Assembly (NCBI GenBank): GCA_005777415.1
Contig: SXMI01000252.1
Location: 1-14,494 of the forward strand
Source: Actinomycetota bacterium
GTDB taxonomy: Bacteria > Actinomycetota > Acidimicrobiia > Acidimicrobiales > Microtrichaceae
Length of the DNA stretch: 14,494 nt
Reading direction: 5' to 3'
Below the pieces are notes generated by a model. The model had not been told where the DNA came from. It made no database searches and saw nothing but the letters and a program-made list of their open reading frames with translations. A program made the translations under genes and the position numbers. Shown here one piece after another: positions 12,660 through 14,494 of the stretch (positions within the stretch are counted from its first letter, which is position 1; the number at the start of each line of letters is the position of its first letter).

Positions 12660-13350
12660 GCAGGTACTCCGACATCGCGATCGACCGGAGCCGGGGCAGG
12701 TCGAACGCCGCCTGGACGCTGTCGAGCATCACGGCCAGGTTGCCGGCGTCACCGAGGTGGAAGGCGATCACGTCGTCGACGATCTCCTCGGACGGCCACG
12801 ACTCGACGACGATCCCGTCGAGCGGCTCGGCTCCCGGTGTGACCGGGTGGACGACCCGCTGGCGTACGTAGCGGAGTCGGGGCTGGACCGACTCGGACAT
12901 GGGCGACTGGTGGAGGTACCACAGCTCCCGGAACGTCCGGTCGTCGAGCGCCGGGTTGCGGTGGACCAGCGCCAGCGTGACGAGCCCGGGTGAACGCTCG
13001 CCGTCGGGCCAGTCCCGCCGGTCGCCCCGGCGTTGGCCGAACTCCGACCAGACCGACTCCGTGACCAGGTAGCCGTCGACCCGGACGCCGAGCGGGCGGA
13101 GCAACTCGTCGGCGTCGCCGCGCAGGTCGTGTGCGGCGAACCACACGCCGACCGCCGCGGTCACGCCCACCGACCCCGCCGGTTCCGGCATCGGCCCGGC
13201 GATGCCGACCCGGTCGTCGGCGACGTGGACCGTCACCCCGGTCCCACCGGCGAGTCGCAGGCCGGGGACGACCTCGTCGACGAGCCGGTCGCGGAGGGCC
13301 GCACGGTCGACGTCCGGTCGGGTCCGGATCAGGTAGACGAGCTTCTCCAC
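12652..13350 (-). CDS. EthD-domain (dimeric alpha-beta barrel) protein, two-domain form
   Basis: 232 residues that look like two tandem ferredoxin-like EthD-type modules. The first starts MEKLVYLIRTRPDVDRAALRD, and the second starts around residue 120 with LVTLALVHRNPALDDRTFRELWYLHQSPM, the typical 'strand, then DRxxFRxxWxxxH' pattern of EthD/DUF1330-like proteins. Such proteins act in degradation or polyketide pathways as small isomerases or lyases, or have no known activity. The GTG 13348-13350 is chosen because the family pattern begins there; a longer frame would overlap the upstream SnoaL gene. It follows that gene after 13 nt, so they form an operon. The stop codon lies 1 nt from the convergent racemase stop, inside a palindrome. 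The exact function is unknown. Confidence 0.75.
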   Translation of the reverse strand: MEKLVYLIRTRPDVDRAALRDRLVDEVVPGLRLAGGTGVTVHVADDRVGIAGPMPEPAGSVGVTAAVGVWFAAHDLRGDADELLRPLGVRVDGYLVTESVWSEFGQRRGDRRDWPDGERSPGLVTLALVHRNPALDDRTFRELWYLHQSPMSESVQPRLRYVRQRVVHPVTPGAEPLDGIVVESWPSEEIVDDVIAFHLGDAGNLAVMLDSVQAAFDLPRLRSIAMSEYLLG

Positions 13351-13363
13351 GTGGTCGCCCTGC

Positions 13364-13828
13364 TCACTCGCCGTCGGGCCGGCCGAGGGATCGGCGACGC
13401 TCGATCCAGTCCCGCACGACCGTCGCGAAGTGATCCGGGTTGTAGATGTCCTCCTCGTGGGACCAGCGGCCCGCACCGGCGTAGTGGAGGATCGTCAGGT
13501 TGTACTGCTCGAAGACCGAGCCGTCGCCCGGGTCCTCGAGGCGGTTCCAGACCTTGGTGATCACCCACCCGCGGTCCACGTCGACGACGTGCCACTCGCA
13601 GGGGAACGAGGTGAACGCCGAGTTGGGCCACGGGGCCATGGTCGAGGTGATCCACGTGCGGATCTCCTCCCGACCGGTGAAGGTCCCGTACAGGTGCTCC
13701 ACGTAGGTCGCGTCCTCGGTGAACAGGTCGACCCACGGATCCCAGTCGCCGGTGGCCCCGGCGTGGGCCGCCGCCTCCTGGTAGGTGACGAACGCGGCCT
13801 CGATCTCGTCGGCGTCGAACCTGCTCAT
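13364..13828 (-). CDS. SnoaL-like / NTF2-fold protein
   Basis: 154 residues with the cone-shaped NTF2/SnoaL-type pattern: an N-terminal helix (FDADEIEAAFVTYQEAAAHAG), then DWDPWVDLFTEDATYVEHLYG, FTGREEIRTWITSTM, and a beta-rich end with WSHEEDIYNP. The family includes polyketide cyclases, steroid isomerases and aromatic hydroxylase partners, so no reaction is assigned. Two starts are possible, ATG 13837 and ATG 13828. The second is preferred because CAGGAT lies 7 nt before it, matching the leaderless layout of neighbours, but this is weak. It is probably co-transcribed with the downstream EthD-like gene, both small-fold proteins common in lipid or aromatic degradation clusters. Confidence 0.85.
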   Translation of the reverse strand: MSRFDADEIEAAFVTYQEAAAHAGATGDWDPWVDLFTEDATYVEHLYGTFTGREEIRTWITSTMAPWPNSAFTSFPCEWHVVDVDRGWVITKVWNRLEDPGDGSVFEQYNLTILHYAGAGRWSHEEDIYNPDHFATVVRDWIERRRSLGRPDGE

Positions 13829-13835
13829 GCGGCCC

Positions 13836-13841
13836 ATCCTG
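13836..13841 (-). promoter_or_regulatory. possible -10 box of the SnoaL-like gene
   Basis: Minus strand CAGGAT, 7 nt before ATG 13828. It differs from TAnnnT at the first base, so support is mainly positional. If real, it uncouples this gene pair from argJ, which ends about 40 nt upstream. Confidence 0.25.
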
Positions 13842-13867
13842 CCACCGGGGCGTGCCCGCCGGGACCC

Positions 13868-14494
13868 TCAGGTCGTGTAGTCGGCGTTGATGCGGACGTA
13901 GCCGTCGGTGAGGTCGCAGCCGTAGACGGTCCAGGTCCCGTCGGCCATGCCCAGGTCGACGGTGATCGACACCTCGTTGTGTCTGAGGTAGTCCTCGAGC
14001 TCGGCGAGGGCCGAGGCGTCCAGCCGCCTCGGGTACACCTCGGTCCCGCCGAATGCGATCCGCACGCGGTCCTGGTCCACGTCGTCGGTGTCCGCCGTCT
14101 TGCCGACGGCCATGGCGACCCGGCCCCAGTTCGGGTCGGCGCCGTGGACGGCGGTCTTGACGAGCGGCGAGTTGACGATGGACTTGGCGACCCGACGGGC
14201 CTGGAGGTCGTCGCGTGCCCCGGTGGCCGTCACGACGATCAGGGTCTCGGCGCCCTCGCCGTCGGCAGCGAGCTGTCGGGTCAGGTCGGTGCAGACCGAC
14301 TCGAGTGCCGCCCGCAGCGCGGCCTCGTCGACCGCGCCGGCCACGCCGCTGGCCAGCACCGCCGCGGTGTCCGAGGTGGAGGTGTCGGTATCGATGCTCA
14401 GGCTGTTGAACGTCCGGTCGACGACGTGTCGGAACGTCCGGTCCAGCGTGGCCGGGTCGACCTCGGCGTCGGTGAGGACGAAGGCCAGCATGGT
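13868..14494 (-). CDS. argJ: ArgJ, glutamate N-acetyltransferase, C-terminal (beta-chain) part
   Basis: Ornithine acetyltransferase of arginine biosynthesis, which transfers the acetyl group from N-acetylornithine to glutamate; some members also use acetyl-CoA. The 208 visible residues correspond to the beta chain formed by self-cleavage. The first visible codon, ACC for Thr followed by MLAFVLTDA, is the conserved autocleavage/nucleophile position of the family (Ala-Thr-Met-Leu). Other family marks are VDRTFNSLSIDTDTSTSD, VKTAVHGADPNWGRV and the end YVRINADYTT. The alpha-chain half lies beyond the window. The gene downstream on the same strand is not an arginine gene, so argJ ends any arg cluster on this side. 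Confidence 0.96.
   Translation of the reverse strand, partial: TMLAFVLTDAEVDPATLDRTFRHVVDRTFNSLSIDTDTSTSDTAAVLASGVAGAVDEAALRAALESVCTDLTRQLAADGEGAETLIVVTATGARDDLQARRVAKSIVNSPLVKTAVHGADPNWGRVAMAVGKTADTDDVDQDRVRIAFGGTEVYPRRLDASALAELEDYLRHNEVSITVDLGMADGTWTVYGCDLTDGYVRINADYTT

Overview
The window looks like a chromosomal segment of a high-GC actinomycete. The best guess is class Acidimicrobiia (Ilumatobacter-like). This rests on the uniform codon use with G/C third positions, the recurrent 'TAnnnT then start codon' leaderless promoters, and a secreted protein with a 'CSDGVNNDG' motif and long Thr/Val-Pro stalks. The lineage call is inference; no rRNA or other phylogenetic marker is present. No tRNA, rRNA, CRISPR array, transposase or phage gene was seen, and coding density is very high.

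Left part (1-4639): a 5'-complete, 3'-truncated aldehyde dehydrogenase on the minus strand diverges from a tightly coupled three-gene plus-strand operon. The operon encodes a Gfo/Idh/MocA-type oxidoreductase, a DapA/NanA-superfamily class I lyase/aldolase and an Old-Yellow-Enzyme-family NADH:flavin oxidoreductase. Both internal junctions are 4-nt start/stop overlaps. The oxidoreductase begins with a Gly-rich degenerate hexanucleotide repeat. The lyase begins with five exact copies of a 21-bp repeat that carries both the upstream stop and the start codon. The set reads like an uncharacterised catabolic pathway (oxidation, aldol cleavage, ene/enone redox, aldehyde oxidation); the substrate cannot be read from sequence.

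Middle (4620-8900): a class V aminotransferase-fold PLP enzyme (minus) diverges from an MtaD/TRZ-ATZ-type amidohydrolase (plus), with two overlapping -10 boxes between them. A TetR regulator (minus), whose basic C-terminal tail runs antisense into the amidohydrolase, diverges from an AurF-like diiron oxygenase (plus). The TetR/AurF intergenic region carries a near-consensus promoter (TTGACG-17-TAAGTT) whose -10 sits in the centre of a 31-bp palindrome, a very likely TetR operator.

Right part (8901-14494): after a G-run-rich spacer comes a large secreted protein with a signal peptide, a PKD-like domain, two Thr-rich stalks separated by a Cys-rich repeat block, and a C-terminal domain. It is followed with a 4-nt overlap by an alpha-methylacyl-CoA racemase-type CaiB/BaiF enzyme that lacks a canonical start codon. 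Converging on it from the minus strand are the 3' half of argJ, a SnoaL-like protein and a two-domain EthD-like protein. The two convergent stop codons sit inside one perfect 17-nt palindrome.

The items most worth follow-up are the repeat-built start of the lyase gene, the recurrent leaderless promoter architecture, the three-enzyme operon with its divergent dehydrogenase, the TetR/AurF regulatory region and the apparent CTG start of the racemase.
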